Part shown: piece by piece, positions 8,195 through 16,190 of the stretch
Position numbering within the stretch: position 1 is the first letter of the stretch
Layout: the number at the start of each line of letters is the position of its first letter
Position numbers and translations under genes: made by a program
Notes under the pieces: generated by a model
What the model was told of the DNA's origin: nothing
The model's database searches: none
What the model saw: the letters and a program-made list of their open reading frames with translations, nothing else
Assembly (NCBI GenBank): GCA_035529075.1
Contig: DATKXK010000010.1
Coordinates: 291,401-355,400 of the forward strand
DNA: 64,000 bases
DNA from: Acidobacteriota bacterium
GTDB lineage: Bacteria > Zixibacteria > MSB-5A5 > GN15 > FEB-12
Direction: 5' to 3'

Positions 8195-8763
8195 GCCATG
8201 TAACCGAGGAAGAAATCCAGGCGTATCTGGACGAACGGAGACGCAGCGGGCGCCCGTCCGTTGCCTCACTCCTGGCCGAGGGACACTTTGACGGCTGTGT
8301 CGTTTGCCGCGAGACTCTGCGCGACTACGAGTATCTGTACAAGGCTATCCCCACCATCCCGGAGCCGTCGCTTTCTCCGGACTTCACGAACCGGGTCGCA
8401 TCGCGACTTGAGCAGCCGGTGCAAGTAAGCGAGCGCCTCTGGGACTCTCTCGGCACGATTGTGTCGCCATTTGCCGCCATCATTGCACTGCTGCTGTCAG
8501 GGAACATCGCCCCCCAGCTCGGGCACGTAGTCCTTGTGGTTCTGCGAGCGTACTTCTCGGCCAAAGTCTGGTGGAGCGGTTTTGCCCTGCCGGGATTTTC
8601 GGTGCCCGATATCTCCATCGACCTGAACATCCTGTCCTCATTGAATGCGTTCGTCGCGTCAAACGCCGAGACCGGCGTTTTCGCCCTGTTCGTGTGTGTA
8701 ACGCTGCTGGCGTACTCGACCGTGGACCGGCTCGTATTCAGGCGGGCATACGAGCGCCTGTAG
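8185..8763 (+). CDS. anti-sigma factor (pair 2)
   Basis: 192 residues, starting at ATG 8185 inside the end of the sigma gene, with GGGAGG 5 bases ahead. The N-terminal half has an anti-sigma-like start (VTEEEIQAYLDERR) and HFDGCVVC, a His-x3-Cys-x2-Cys zinc-binding motif at about residue 36. Two hydrophobic stretches follow (about 92-118 and 158-178), so it probably spans the membrane twice. The large central hydrophobic/aromatic loop is unlike the simple single-helix pattern of pair 1. Signal unknown. Confidence 0.8.
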   Translation: MRVGHVTEEEIQAYLDERRRSGRPSVASLLAEGHFDGCVVCRETLRDYEYLYKAIPTIPEPSLSPDFTNRVASRLEQPVQVSERLWDSLGTIVSPFAAIIALLLSGNIAPQLGHVVLVVLRAYFSAKVWWSGFALPGFSVPDISIDLNILSSLNAFVASNAETGVFALFVCVTLLAYSTVDRLVFRRAYERL

Positions 8764-8800
8764 CCGCCCCCGGGCCGGCACGTCTCTTCGCCCGAACCGC

Positions 8801-9664
8801 CTACCTGATCAGCTTGAACTCTTTGATACGATCGAGGCGAAAGGTCCGTTCGCTCTCCGTCAGTTCGCAATACGCGGAGACATAGAAGTTTGACTTGTGC
8901 CAGTGGACCTGGGAGGGTCGTATTACCCGCGTCTGCGCCAGCTGGCTGTCGCGCTGGTACGATATCTCCAGCCGTCGCTTTTCGTCGATAGCCACCCGGA
9001 TATCGGCATACTCGCTGGGTAGTTCGCGGGTTTCACCCTGCCACTGGGCCATGGCGTAGGTTGTGAAGAGGCGTCGGAACGCCTTTAGATTGGAGACGTA
9101 CGGAAACTCCTCCGAGGCATGCAGGAACAATCTCCAGACGAGCGCGGCGTCGTCAGCCGCGCGGTGATTCTGGGTCTTTGAGATATGGAACTGCCGGGCC
9201 AGCGACAGCAGGGAATAGGAGTCAAGGCCGGGGCAGAACCGCCGAAAGATATCGACCGTGTCGACAATGATGTTCTCGGGCAGGGGCAGGCCGGTCCGGT
9301 CGAGTTCACAGCCGATAAAGAAAATGTCAAACATGGCGTTGTGGGCCACCATGATTGCATCCGGACCGCAGAAATCCATGAATTCTTCAAGAACCGGAGC
9401 GACGGTGTCCGCGTTTTGCACCATCGAGTTCGTGATGCCGTGAATTGCGGCGGTTTCAGCCGGAATCGGCCTCTCCGGGTTGACCAGGGCCTGAAAGCGG
9501 TTGCAGGCGTATTCGCCGAGACGGAATTTTACCGCTCCCAGTTCGACAATCCGGTTGGCCGGAGCCCACAGGCCGGTCGTTTCGGTATCGAAAGCGACGA
9601 AGTCGAGGGTCTGAAGAAAATCAGCATCCGTCTTCTGCCACTTCATGCGCTCAGTATGCTGCAT
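8801..9664 (-). CDS. DEDDh 3'-5' exonuclease fused to WYL-like domain
   Basis: Residues about 20-185 form a DnaQ/RNase T-type exonuclease: FDTETTG (Asp26, Glu28), HNAMFD (third Asp) and HRAADDAALVW (His and last Asp), the complete DEDDh set. Residues about 215-287 (YADIRVAIDEKRRLEISYQ, then RVIRPSQVHWHKSNFYVSAY and ERTFRLDRIKEFKLI) match the pattern of a WYL domain: a basic-aromatic beta barrel that in known regulators binds ligands or nucleic acid. No helix-turn-helix is present. ATG 9664 is weakly supported; ATG 9646 is an alternative. Stands alone. Its role could be DNA or RNA trimming controlled by a ligand (inference). Confidence 0.85.
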   Translation of the reverse strand: MQHTERMKWQKTDADFLQTLDFVAFDTETTGLWAPANRIVELGAVKFRLGEYACNRFQALVNPERPIPAETAAIHGITNSMVQNADTVAPVLEEFMDFCGPDAIMVAHNAMFDIFFIGCELDRTGLPLPENIIVDTVDIFRRFCPGLDSYSLLSLARQFHISKTQNHRAADDAALVWRLFLHASEEFPYVSNLKAFRRLFTTYAMAQWQGETRELPSEYADIRVAIDEKRRLEISYQRDSQLAQTRVIRPSQVHWHKSNFYVSAYCELTESERTFRLDRIKEFKLIR

Positions 9665-9674
9665 CCTAATTCGA

Positions 9675-9702
9675 TTGACAATTGCTTTCTGCGGCGTATT
9701 TT
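9675..9702 (+). promoter_or_regulatory. sigma-70 promoter upstream of ammonia-lyase region
   Basis: TTGACA (9675-9680), a 16-base spacer, TATTTT (9697-9702). It would drive the micro-ORF at 9721 and, with a leader of about 220 bases, the lyase at 9927. Confidence 0.6.
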
Positions 9703-9720
9703 ACGAGTGGAGGTAAGGCA

Positions 9721-9831
9721 ATGGATGAGCTGATCCCGTACCGCTCGAAACGGCAACTCCAGCCGAGGCCGTGTGTGTCATTCTCACACCGGTATAATTC
9801 TCTTGCCGCCTCAGGCCTGCAGGACGAGTAG
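9721..9831 (+). CDS. possible 36-codon micro-ORF / leader peptide
   Basis: ATG at 9721 is preceded by GGAGG at 7-base spacing, directly after a good promoter. The product would begin MDELIPYRSKRQLQPRPC and end SLAASGLQDE; basic, no hydrophobic segment, no recognised family. It ends 95 bases before the lyase gene on the same strand, so it may be a leader peptide or an independent small protein. The predicted transcription start falls almost on the ribosome-binding site, which weakens the case. Confidence 0.35.
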   Translation: MDELIPYRSKRQLQPRPCVSFSHRYNSLAASGLQDE

Positions 9832-9926
9832 CCGGCATCGCGCGTACCGCGATGATGGTTACTCTCGCATCGTAGTATTGTACCATCGAGAAATCTCTGA
9901 CAAACTTACATAAGAAGGGTCTGAAC

Positions 9927-11450
9927 ATGGCTGTTATACTGGAAGGTTCCGGACTGACCGTTGACAAACTGGTCAGAATAGCAAGGAATGAAGAGAAGGT
10001 GGAGCTGCCGTCCGAGGCCGTCGAACGAATCAAGAAATGCCGGGCCATGCTGGAGAGGAAGATCCAGGCCAGGGAGATCATGTACGGTGTGAATACCGGG
10101 ATCGGCGAGTTTTCTGAAGTGGTTTTAAACGACGAGCAGGTCGAGGATTTCCAGCGGTACCTCATATACAATCACTCCGCCGGTATCGGCGATCCGGCGC
10201 CGATCGAATACGTACGCGGCGCCATGGTATCCAGGATCAACGTCCTGGCTCGCGGGCATTCGGCCATTCGCCCCGAGATTCCACTGACTATGGTCGAAAT
10301 GCTCAACCGGGGCGTCACGCCCTACGTCTGCCTCAAAGGCTCGGTCGGTGCCTCCGGCGACCTGGCGCCCATGTCACAGATCGCACTGCTCATGCTGGGC
10401 GAGGGCCAGGCTTACTACCAGGGGGAGTTGCTTGAGGGCAAAGAGGCGATGGACAGGGCCTCCATACCGGTTCCGGGGCTTAAGGCACGGGACGGCCTGG
10501 CCAGCATAAACGGCTCAAACCTGCTTACCGCGATGAGCGGGCTGCTCCTTTATGACGCCAACAACTGGCTGAAACAGGCGGAAATCGCCGCGGCCATGTC
10601 GCTGGAAGCGCTCAAGGCCAACATGAAACCGTACACGCCCATGTTGCACCAGGTTCGCGGGTTCAGGGGGGCCATGCGGACAGCCGGGGCTATCTGTAAA
10701 CTGACCGAAGGCGGTGACCTGGCTGCGGGCAGGATCAAGTGCAAGGTTCAGGATGCGTACTCGATGCGCTCAACGCCGCAGGTGATCGGAGCCGCCCACG
10801 ATGCACTCGCGTATGCCCGTTCGCAGGTGGAGATCGAACTGAACGGGGTCGGTGACAATCCCGTTTTCTTCCCTGACGAGAACCTCCAGCTCACCGGCGC
10901 CAACTTCCAGGGGACGCCCGTATCGCTCCCGATGGACATGGTTGGAGTGGCAATCACCATGGTGAGCGTGATGTCGGAGCGGCGCATGAACCGGTTGAAC
11001 AATCCGGCCCTCAGTGTCGGCCTGCCGCCGTTTCTTACCAAGGGCGCCGGCATGTTCTCCGGTATGATGCTAAGCCAGTATACGGCTGACATGCAGATCG
11101 TCGAGCAGCGGATACTCTCCGCCCCGGCATCCATACAGTCCATTCCGGCCGCCGCCGACCAAGAGGATTTCGTTTCGATGGGCATGAACACGGCCATCAA
11201 GAACTTCCAGATCATGGACAACGCCTACGGTATCCTGGGCATAGAATTCATGGCGGCCGCGCAGGCCCTGGACTTTCGTGACTATGCGTTCGGCAAAGGC
11301 GTTACCAGAGCGAAGGAAGTCATTCGCAGGCACGTTGATTTTCTTGACATCGACCGGCCGTTGTACCCGGATCATACGAACATGAAGCAGCTCGTCAAAT
11401 CGTGTGAGATTCTTCAGGAAGTGGAGGCGGCGGTCGGCAGCCTCGAGTGA
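9927..11450 (+). CDS. MIO-type aromatic amino acid ammonia-lyase (HutH family)
   Basis: 507 residues with the cofactor-forming Ala142-Ser143-Gly144 in GSVGASGDLAPM, a YGVNTGIGEF loop carrying the catalytic Tyr, and a C-terminal helical half typical of the fumarase/aspartase-like superfamily. This enzyme eliminates ammonia from histidine or an aromatic amino acid. His83 (in YNHSAGIG) and Asn195 coincide with conserved HutH positions, but the usual NGTQ is NGSN here and residue 82 is Asn, so the substrate is uncertain (histidine, tyrosine, phenylalanine or an aminomutase activity). RBS AAGGG precedes the ATG. No hutU, hutI or hutG is near. Confidence 0.88.
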   Translation: MAVILEGSGLTVDKLVRIARNEEKVELPSEAVERIKKCRAMLERKIQAREIMYGVNTGIGEFSEVVLNDEQVEDFQRYLIYNHSAGIGDPAPIEYVRGAMVSRINVLARGHSAIRPEIPLTMVEMLNRGVTPYVCLKGSVGASGDLAPMSQIALLMLGEGQAYYQGELLEGKEAMDRASIPVPGLKARDGLASINGSNLLTAMSGLLLYDANNWLKQAEIAAAMSLEALKANMKPYTPMLHQVRGFRGAMRTAGAICKLTEGGDLAAGRIKCKVQDAYSMRSTPQVIGAAHDALAYARSQVEIELNGVGDNPVFFPDENLQLTGANFQGTPVSLPMDMVGVAITMVSVMSERRMNRLNNPALSVGLPPFLTKGAGMFSGMMLSQYTADMQIVEQRILSAPASIQSIPAAADQEDFVSMGMNTAIKNFQIMDNAYGILGIEFMAAAQALDFRDYAFGKGVTRAKEVIRRHVDFLDIDRPLYPDHTNMKQLVKSCEILQEVEAAVGSLE

Positions 11451-11489
11451 GCCGGGGCGGTCCGGAATCTCCGTTCCCGGAACGGGCGT

Positions 11490-13508
11490 CTACCTGCGCA
11501 CCTCGGCAGCCGGCGTCGAGAGCTGCTCGGCAATTTGAACCAGATAACGCATGCGGCGCTGCATGCGGCGGGACGCCGTCGGATACCAGCACCTGACGTC
11601 GACGATCCGTCGCGGCATCTCGGCCAGTTCGTAAAGTTTCTGCTTCCGGCCGAAGTACTCGAAATACAGCAGTCCGTCCTGGACGAACCCGCAGAGGCTC
11701 AGCACGTTCATCATGGCGAACCCGGAATCTTCGGGCGGCAGCCTGAGAAGATCACGACCCCAGCTTGCGTGCGTGTAGTCGGAGCCGAGCAGACCCATGA
11801 TAGTCGGCAGGATATCAGTCTGGCTCCCGATTCTGCCGATTCGCCGTTCCTCGCTGCCCAGCGTGCCCGGTGAGTAGATCAGCAGCGGAATGTGAAAGTT
11901 CACCGGGTGAATCGTCACGGGGGCGGGTACCCACTTGGCGTGATCGGCGGTGAAGACGAATATCGTACTGTCAAAGAGCGGGCGTTGTCGCAGGCTGTCC
12001 ATGAATTGTCCGAGGGCGAAATCCGCGTACAACTGTGCATTGAACACCTTTGAGCTGTCCGTATCGTCAAAGAACGCGCGCACCGACGAATCCGGCAGGT
12101 CGAACGGTTCATGATTTGACAGGGTCAGGATTGTCAGTTGAAAGGGGCGGGGGAGCGAGTCGATCAAAGGTACCAGCCTGTTGAAGACGATGTGATCCGG
12201 CACCCCCCACTCGGCGAAGACGTTTTCACGACCGAAATAGTCCTCGCCGAAAAAGCGATCGTACTTCTTGGTCCGGAGAAAGCCCTCCATGTTGTCAAAC
12301 ACCAGGTCACCGCCGTAGGCGAAGCAGTTGACGTAACCCCTCTCGTGCAGGATTTCGGAAAACGCGATAAACGGATGGTCGGCGTTGTACCTCGTCATGA
12401 CGGACCGGCCGGGCAGCGACGGAAAGCTGCACAGGGTCGCCGTCATGCCGTAACTGGTACGGATGCCGCTGGTGTAGAACCTGGTAAAAAGCAGGCCCTG
12501 CCGGGCCAGGCGGTCGAAATTGGGAGTGAGCCGGTGGGGGCTGGCCAGCGCGGACGTGTTCCGTCCCGACCAGCTCTCCATGAGGACGACAATCACGTTG
12601 GGCCTGAAACCGTACGGCGGAGCCGGCTGGGTCGTCTTTCGCAGCAGCGAGCGGTCCGGTTCCAGCCACTCGTCGCCCGGTTGATCAAGCATCACGCGCA
12701 CCGAGTCCAGCCCTTCGCGGAAATCAACGAACGGGAAGCGCTCAGATTCCGGTGCGTAAGATAGGCGTGAGTCATGGCCCTCTTCCGAGTATGCCCGTGC
12801 CAGAGTGTACACGCCGTTCAGACCGAGCTGGTTGACAAAATGGTTGTCGGAAACGTAGGCCAGCCCCCACCTGAGCGGAGAGGTTGATACGCGACCGCGA
12901 ATCCCCAGAACCGCCAGCACGGCCAGGAGCACGAAAAAGGCTACTTGCGGCCCCCAACCCCGCCTGTCCGGCAGACCGCGCGTAAACCGCAAGAACCGGC
13001 CGAGAACGCAGGCAAGCAGCGCCGTCCCGACAAGCCATCCCGCAAGCACCGGGTAGAACATCGGATCGGAAACCACCAGATGCCAGAAGGTCCTCCCCTG
13101 GTTGAAGTACTCGATGGCCCGGAAATCGAGATGCGAGGCGAAATACGCGTAGTATCGGACGTCCACCAGCAGGAGCAGGACGCAAACCGACAGGCACACG
13201 GTCAGGTAGGTCAGGGCAGCGGCTGCCGTTGCCTTCCTCTTGAGCCTGACCCACGGCAGCACCAGCAAAGCCGGAGCCAGCAGGACCAGCACCACCGCCA
13301 GGTCGAAGCGAAGGCCGACCAGGAAAGCACTGCCCACGGACCAGGGATCGGATCCGCCGGCCGACGGATCAACACTTAAATAGAAAAGAAGGCGGGCAGC
13401 GGTGAACAGCGCCATGGCGAGGAAGAACACGAGGGCAATGAACACAAACGGGCGAGACGGCAAAAGTCGTCCTGCCCGGGGTCGTTGTGTAAGGTCGCGT
13501 CGGGCCAT
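11490..13508 (-). CDS. LtaS-like sulfatase-fold phosphoglycerol/PEtn transferase
   Basis: 672 residues: about five N-terminal membrane helices (first at 20-48, the last near 190-208), then an extracytoplasmic alkaline-phosphatase/sulfatase domain. Seen in order: NVIVVLMESW (first metal motif), GIRTSYGM with the probable nucleophile Thr, a YGGD-DNMEGF segment, SNHEPF and FTADHAKW near the C-terminus. This is the layout of lipoteichoic acid synthase-like and opgB/EptA-type transferases that move phosphoglycerol or phosphoethanolamine onto envelope glycans. In this setting it more likely decorates a periplasmic glucan or LPS than makes lipoteichoic acid. Monocistronic, convergent with the lyase gene. 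Confidence 0.88.
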   Translation of the reverse strand: MARRDLTQRPRAGRLLPSRPFVFIALVFFLAMALFTAARLLFYLSVDPSAGGSDPWSVGSAFLVGLRFDLAVVLVLLAPALLVLPWVRLKRKATAAAALTYLTVCLSVCVLLLLVDVRYYAYFASHLDFRAIEYFNQGRTFWHLVVSDPMFYPVLAGWLVGTALLACVLGRFLRFTRGLPDRRGWGPQVAFFVLLAVLAVLGIRGRVSTSPLRWGLAYVSDNHFVNQLGLNGVYTLARAYSEEGHDSRLSYAPESERFPFVDFREGLDSVRVMLDQPGDEWLEPDRSLLRKTTQPAPPYGFRPNVIVVLMESWSGRNTSALASPHRLTPNFDRLARQGLLFTRFYTSGIRTSYGMTATLCSFPSLPGRSVMTRYNADHPFIAFSEILHERGYVNCFAYGGDLVFDNMEGFLRTKKYDRFFGEDYFGRENVFAEWGVPDHIVFNRLVPLIDSLPRPFQLTILTLSNHEPFDLPDSSVRAFFDDTDSSKVFNAQLYADFALGQFMDSLRQRPLFDSTIFVFTADHAKWVPAPVTIHPVNFHIPLLIYSPGTLGSEERRIGRIGSQTDILPTIMGLLGSDYTHASWGRDLLRLPPEDSGFAMMNVLSLCGFVQDGLLYFEYFGRKQKLYELAEMPRRIVDVRCWYPTASRRMQRRMRYLVQIAEQLSTPAAEVRR

Positions 13509-13568
13509 GCAGGGAATAAAGCCCTGGCAGCGGTGATGTCAAGGTCGTACGGGCACGCCGGCGCCTGA

Positions 13569-13889
13569 TCACTCGTTTTCACATACGACTGCCGTACCGT
13601 ATACCAGCAGTTCTGCCGCCCCCTGCATCATGGAGGACGTGGAGAACCTGATCATGATGATGGCGTTTGCACCGAGAGCCACAGCATCATGAACCATGCG
13701 ATCTATGGCCTGCTCCCGCGATTCGGCCATCATCTTTGTATAATCCTTTATCTCGCCACCGACCACGTTACGGAACAGGGCGGCAATGTCCCTGCCGATG
13801 TGACGTGCCCGAATGGTGTTGCCCTTGACCAGGCCAAGGGTTTTGACAATCCGTTTGTGACAGATGTATTCGCCCGTTGACAGAATCAC
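13569..13889 (-). CDS. YbjQ/UPF0145 family protein
   Basis: 106 residues covering the whole YbjQ domain: an N-terminal strand (MILSTGEYICHKRIVKTLGLVKGNT), a RARHIGRDIAALFRNVVGGE helix, a SREQAIDRMVHDAVALGANAI segment and a closing beta strand with YGTAVV. The family forms pentameric rings and has been described as heavy-metal-binding-like; function is not settled. The start overlaps the stop of the anti-sigma gene (4 bases), making it the third gene of the ECF pair 3 unit. Confidence 0.88.
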   Translation of the reverse strand: MILSTGEYICHKRIVKTLGLVKGNTIRARHIGRDIAALFRNVVGGEIKDYTKMMAESREQAIDRMVHDAVALGANAIIMIRFSTSSMMQGAAELLVYGTAVVCENE

Positions 13890-14332
13890 TTCATCACCTC
13901 CCGGTAGCGTTCGCGTCTGTGGGCAAAGAACCGTTCGCGGGCGTAGGAGACAAGCAGAAAAACGGCGCCGAGGCCGACCCCCGTGACGCCTAATTTGAGC
14001 CAGAGGGGATTGTCCGGGTTGGTATAAAGTGCCTGGAAAGCTTCGAACAGGCCGAAACTCAGCAGGATTACGGCTCCGAGCGAGAGGAAAATCCAGCCGA
14101 TTCCGCGCTCCAGCTTTCGGTACAGCGAGCGCCAGTAGTTCTCCCAGATCTCATCGGGAAGATCCGCATAATGCATCATATCCGTCACCTTCTTGATCTT
14201 TCTCAAATCGTCCAGTTCGGCGCGAAGTTCCGGATTGGCGGCAAGCTCCTTTTCCAGGGCCTCGCGCTCGACCTGAGAAAGCTCACCGTCGATATATCCG
14301 GCCAGCAATTCCCTGAAATTCTTATCCATCAT
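13886..14332 (-). CDS. anti-sigma factor without zinc motif (pair 3)
   Basis: 148 residues. The N-terminus (LLAGYIDGELSQVEREALEKELA followed by NPELRAELDDLR) is the anti-sigma domain pattern of the zinc-free type: no His-x3-Cys-x2-Cys. Two membrane helices follow (about 77-96 and 110-128), with basic residues at the C-terminus. Its ATG lies within the last codons of the sigma gene (11-base overlap). Expected to tether the ECF factor at the membrane until a signal is received. Confidence 0.75.
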   Translation of the reverse strand: MMDKNFRELLAGYIDGELSQVEREALEKELAANPELRAELDDLRKIKKVTDMMHYADLPDEIWENYWRSLYRKLERGIGWIFLSLGAVILLSFGLFEAFQALYTNPDNPLWLKLGVTGVGLGAVFLLVSYARERFFAHRRERYREVMK

Positions 14333-14870
14333 TGCGCCTCATAATAGCAGCCAGCCGTTTCCTGGCGTAGTAAAGCCGGGACATGACGGTTCCCCGCGGG
14401 ATGTGCAGCAGCGAGGCAATCTCATCGTATGACATTCCCCGGAAGTGCTGCAGGACAATGATCTCGCGGTCATCGAACGACAACTCACGGAGCGCCGCAG
14501 CGAGCAGTTGCGTCGTCTCTTTGCGGACCAGTGCCGCCTCCGGGTTGTCGCGGCTGACCAGCAGGTAGTGAGCGGTGTCAAGATCCACCATTCGGTTCTC
14601 GCGGGAGGAGCGGCGCTTCAGCCAGGTCCGGCAGAGATTGGCGATTATCGTGTAAAACCAGGGGAGGAACGGTTGCGTCTCGTCATATGTCCGGGCTGAC
14701 CGGTACACTCGCAGAAAGGCCTCCTGTGAGATATCAAAGGCATCGTCTTTATTGCCCACCAGACCCAGGGCCGTCCGGTAAGCCGTCTTCTTGTACCTCT
14801 CGACGAGGCACTGGAGGGCCTTCTTGTTTCCCTTCCTGATGTCCATGATCAGCTCAGAGTCGGTGTCCAT
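14322..14870 (-). CDS. RNA polymerase sigma factor, ECF subfamily (pair 3)
   Basis: 182 residues with region 2 (about 10-85: ALQCLVERYKKTAYRTALGL, DAFDISQEAFLRVYRSA, PFLPWFYTIIANLCRTWLKR) and region 4 (about 125-178: LSFDDREIIVLQHFRGMSY then DEIASLLHIPRGTVMSRLY). Heads a three-gene minus-strand unit with its anti-sigma factor and a YbjQ-like protein. The upstream 110 bases contain an inverted repeat TTAGT-TTGTC-ACTAA and long A/T tracts, but no ECF promoter I can defend. Confidence 0.93.
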   Translation of the reverse strand: MDTDSELIMDIRKGNKKALQCLVERYKKTAYRTALGLVGNKDDAFDISQEAFLRVYRSARTYDETQPFLPWFYTIIANLCRTWLKRRSSRENRMVDLDTAHYLLVSRDNPEAALVRKETTQLLAAALRELSFDDREIIVLQHFRGMSYDEIASLLHIPRGTVMSRLYYARKRLAAIMRRNDG

Positions 14871-15104
14871 CCTGCATTTTTCCTTCCCTGTTGGCTTACC
14901 AGCAAATCCGCAGCTTATTCAAAGACCAGGGGTGTTTTTTTCTTTTTTAGTTTGTCACTAACCTATTCTATTGCCTACCCTTAGCTAAATCAACAAGATT
15001 GACGGGACAGGGGAGAGCTTTACTGGCCATGCCACGGCACCATCGGGCTGACTGCGTGGCTGCGCTGCCCTTGAACCATAAGGTGATTTCAGAGGAGATA
15101 TATC

Positions 15105-16103
15105 ATGAGAGCGCGTAATCCGGCAGCCTTTATTGCCCTGCTTCTGCTCGGCTCCGGCATCATCGCCGGCCGGACCGAGGCGTCCGAATCCTCTGCTTTG
15201 CATCCGGTCTGCACATACTCGATAGTTGCATACGACAGCACGACGGGTCAGTTCGGTGCCGCGGTCCAGTCGCACTACTTCAAAGTGGCCGACGTTATCT
15301 GGGTCGAGCCGGGTCTCGGGGCGGTGGCCACCCAGTCGCTGGTGGATTTCGCCTACGGGCCGCTGGGACTGGAGATGATGAAGAATGGCCGGACCGCCCA
15401 GGAGGCGCTGGCCGGCCTGCTGGCAAGTGATCCGAACAGTTCGGTCCGACAGGTCGCCATGGTGGACCGTTACGGTAACGTGGCGACGCACACCGGCAAG
15501 AATTGCATCGCCGAAGCAGGCCATCGCCAGGGGAGAATCTACTCGGTTCAGGCCAATCTCATGCGCAACAACACCGTCTGGGACGCCATGGCTCAAGCCT
15601 TTGAAGAAACCCAGGGTGATCTTGCCGACCGTATGATGGCAGCCCTGGAAGCCGCGGAGGGCGAGGGCGGCGACATCCGAGGTAAACAGTCTGCGGCCAT
15701 GATCGTCGTTACCGGCGAACCTACCGGCATGTCGTGGCTGGACCGAATCGTAGATATCCGAGTTGATGATTCCCCCGAACCCCTGGCGGAACTGCGCCGG
15801 CTGCTTAACATCACCAGGGCTTATGACTTCATGAACCAGGGGGACGAGTACATCGCCTGGAAGAAGTATGATGAGGCCAACGAAGCTTACGCCCGGGCCG
15901 CCGAACTGGCTCCGGGCAATCCGGAAATTCTGTTCTGGCACGCCGTCACACTGGTCTCCGTGGGAGAAGTTGAGCGCTCCCTGCCGATTTTCAGGGAGGT
16001 TTTCACAGCCGATGAATCCTGGCGTGAATTGGTACCGCGCCTGGTCGATTCGGGACAACTGCCTGACGACAAGGCGGTCATACTGAGCATCACCGTTCAG
16101 TAA
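15105..16103 (+). CDS. secreted DUF1028 Ntn-hydrolase-like protein with TPR
   Basis: Signal peptide about residues 1-27 (ARNPAAFIALLLLGSGIIAG). Mature residues about 35-240 are a DUF1028 domain: CTYSIVAYDSTTGQFGAAV at its start, WVEPGLGAVATQS, then DRYGNVATHTGKNC and an NLMRNNTVWDAM segment. Because signal cleavage cannot expose the TYSIVA strand exactly, self-processing at Cys/Thr as in Ntn hydrolases is possible but unproven. The C-terminal third contains TPR-like helices (EYIAWKKYDEANEAYARAAE, NPEILFWHAVTL). Very strong RBS AGAGGAGA. Function of the family is unknown; peptidoglycan- or amide-hydrolase roles have been guessed. Confidence 0.85.
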   Translation: MRARNPAAFIALLLLGSGIIAGRTEASESSALHPVCTYSIVAYDSTTGQFGAAVQSHYFKVADVIWVEPGLGAVATQSLVDFAYGPLGLEMMKNGRTAQEALAGLLASDPNSSVRQVAMVDRYGNVATHTGKNCIAEAGHRQGRIYSVQANLMRNNTVWDAMAQAFEETQGDLADRMMAALEAAEGEGGDIRGKQSAAMIVVTGEPTGMSWLDRIVDIRVDDSPEPLAELRRLLNITRAYDFMNQGDEYIAWKKYDEANEAYARAAELAPGNPEILFWHAVTLVSVGEVERSLPIFREVFTADESWRELVPRLVDSGQLPDDKAVILSITVQ

Positions 16104-16190
16104 TAGTGAATCGGCACGGTCCGCGGTGACCGGATCAGGAGGGCACGTCTCAGGAAACCATCAGGCCAGCGGCTGAATCGTAAGGGGGGC

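Noticed and set aside
11490-13508. lipoteichoic acid synthase as evidence of a Gram-positive cell
   Set aside because: The LtaS-like fold is shared by Gram-negative phosphoethanolamine/phosphoglycerol transferases and the rest of the window has Wzx/Wzz-type glycan export.
14985-16058. 357-codon minus-strand ORF
   Set aside because: Lies antisense to the DUF1028 gene, which has a signal peptide, strong RBS and family motifs.
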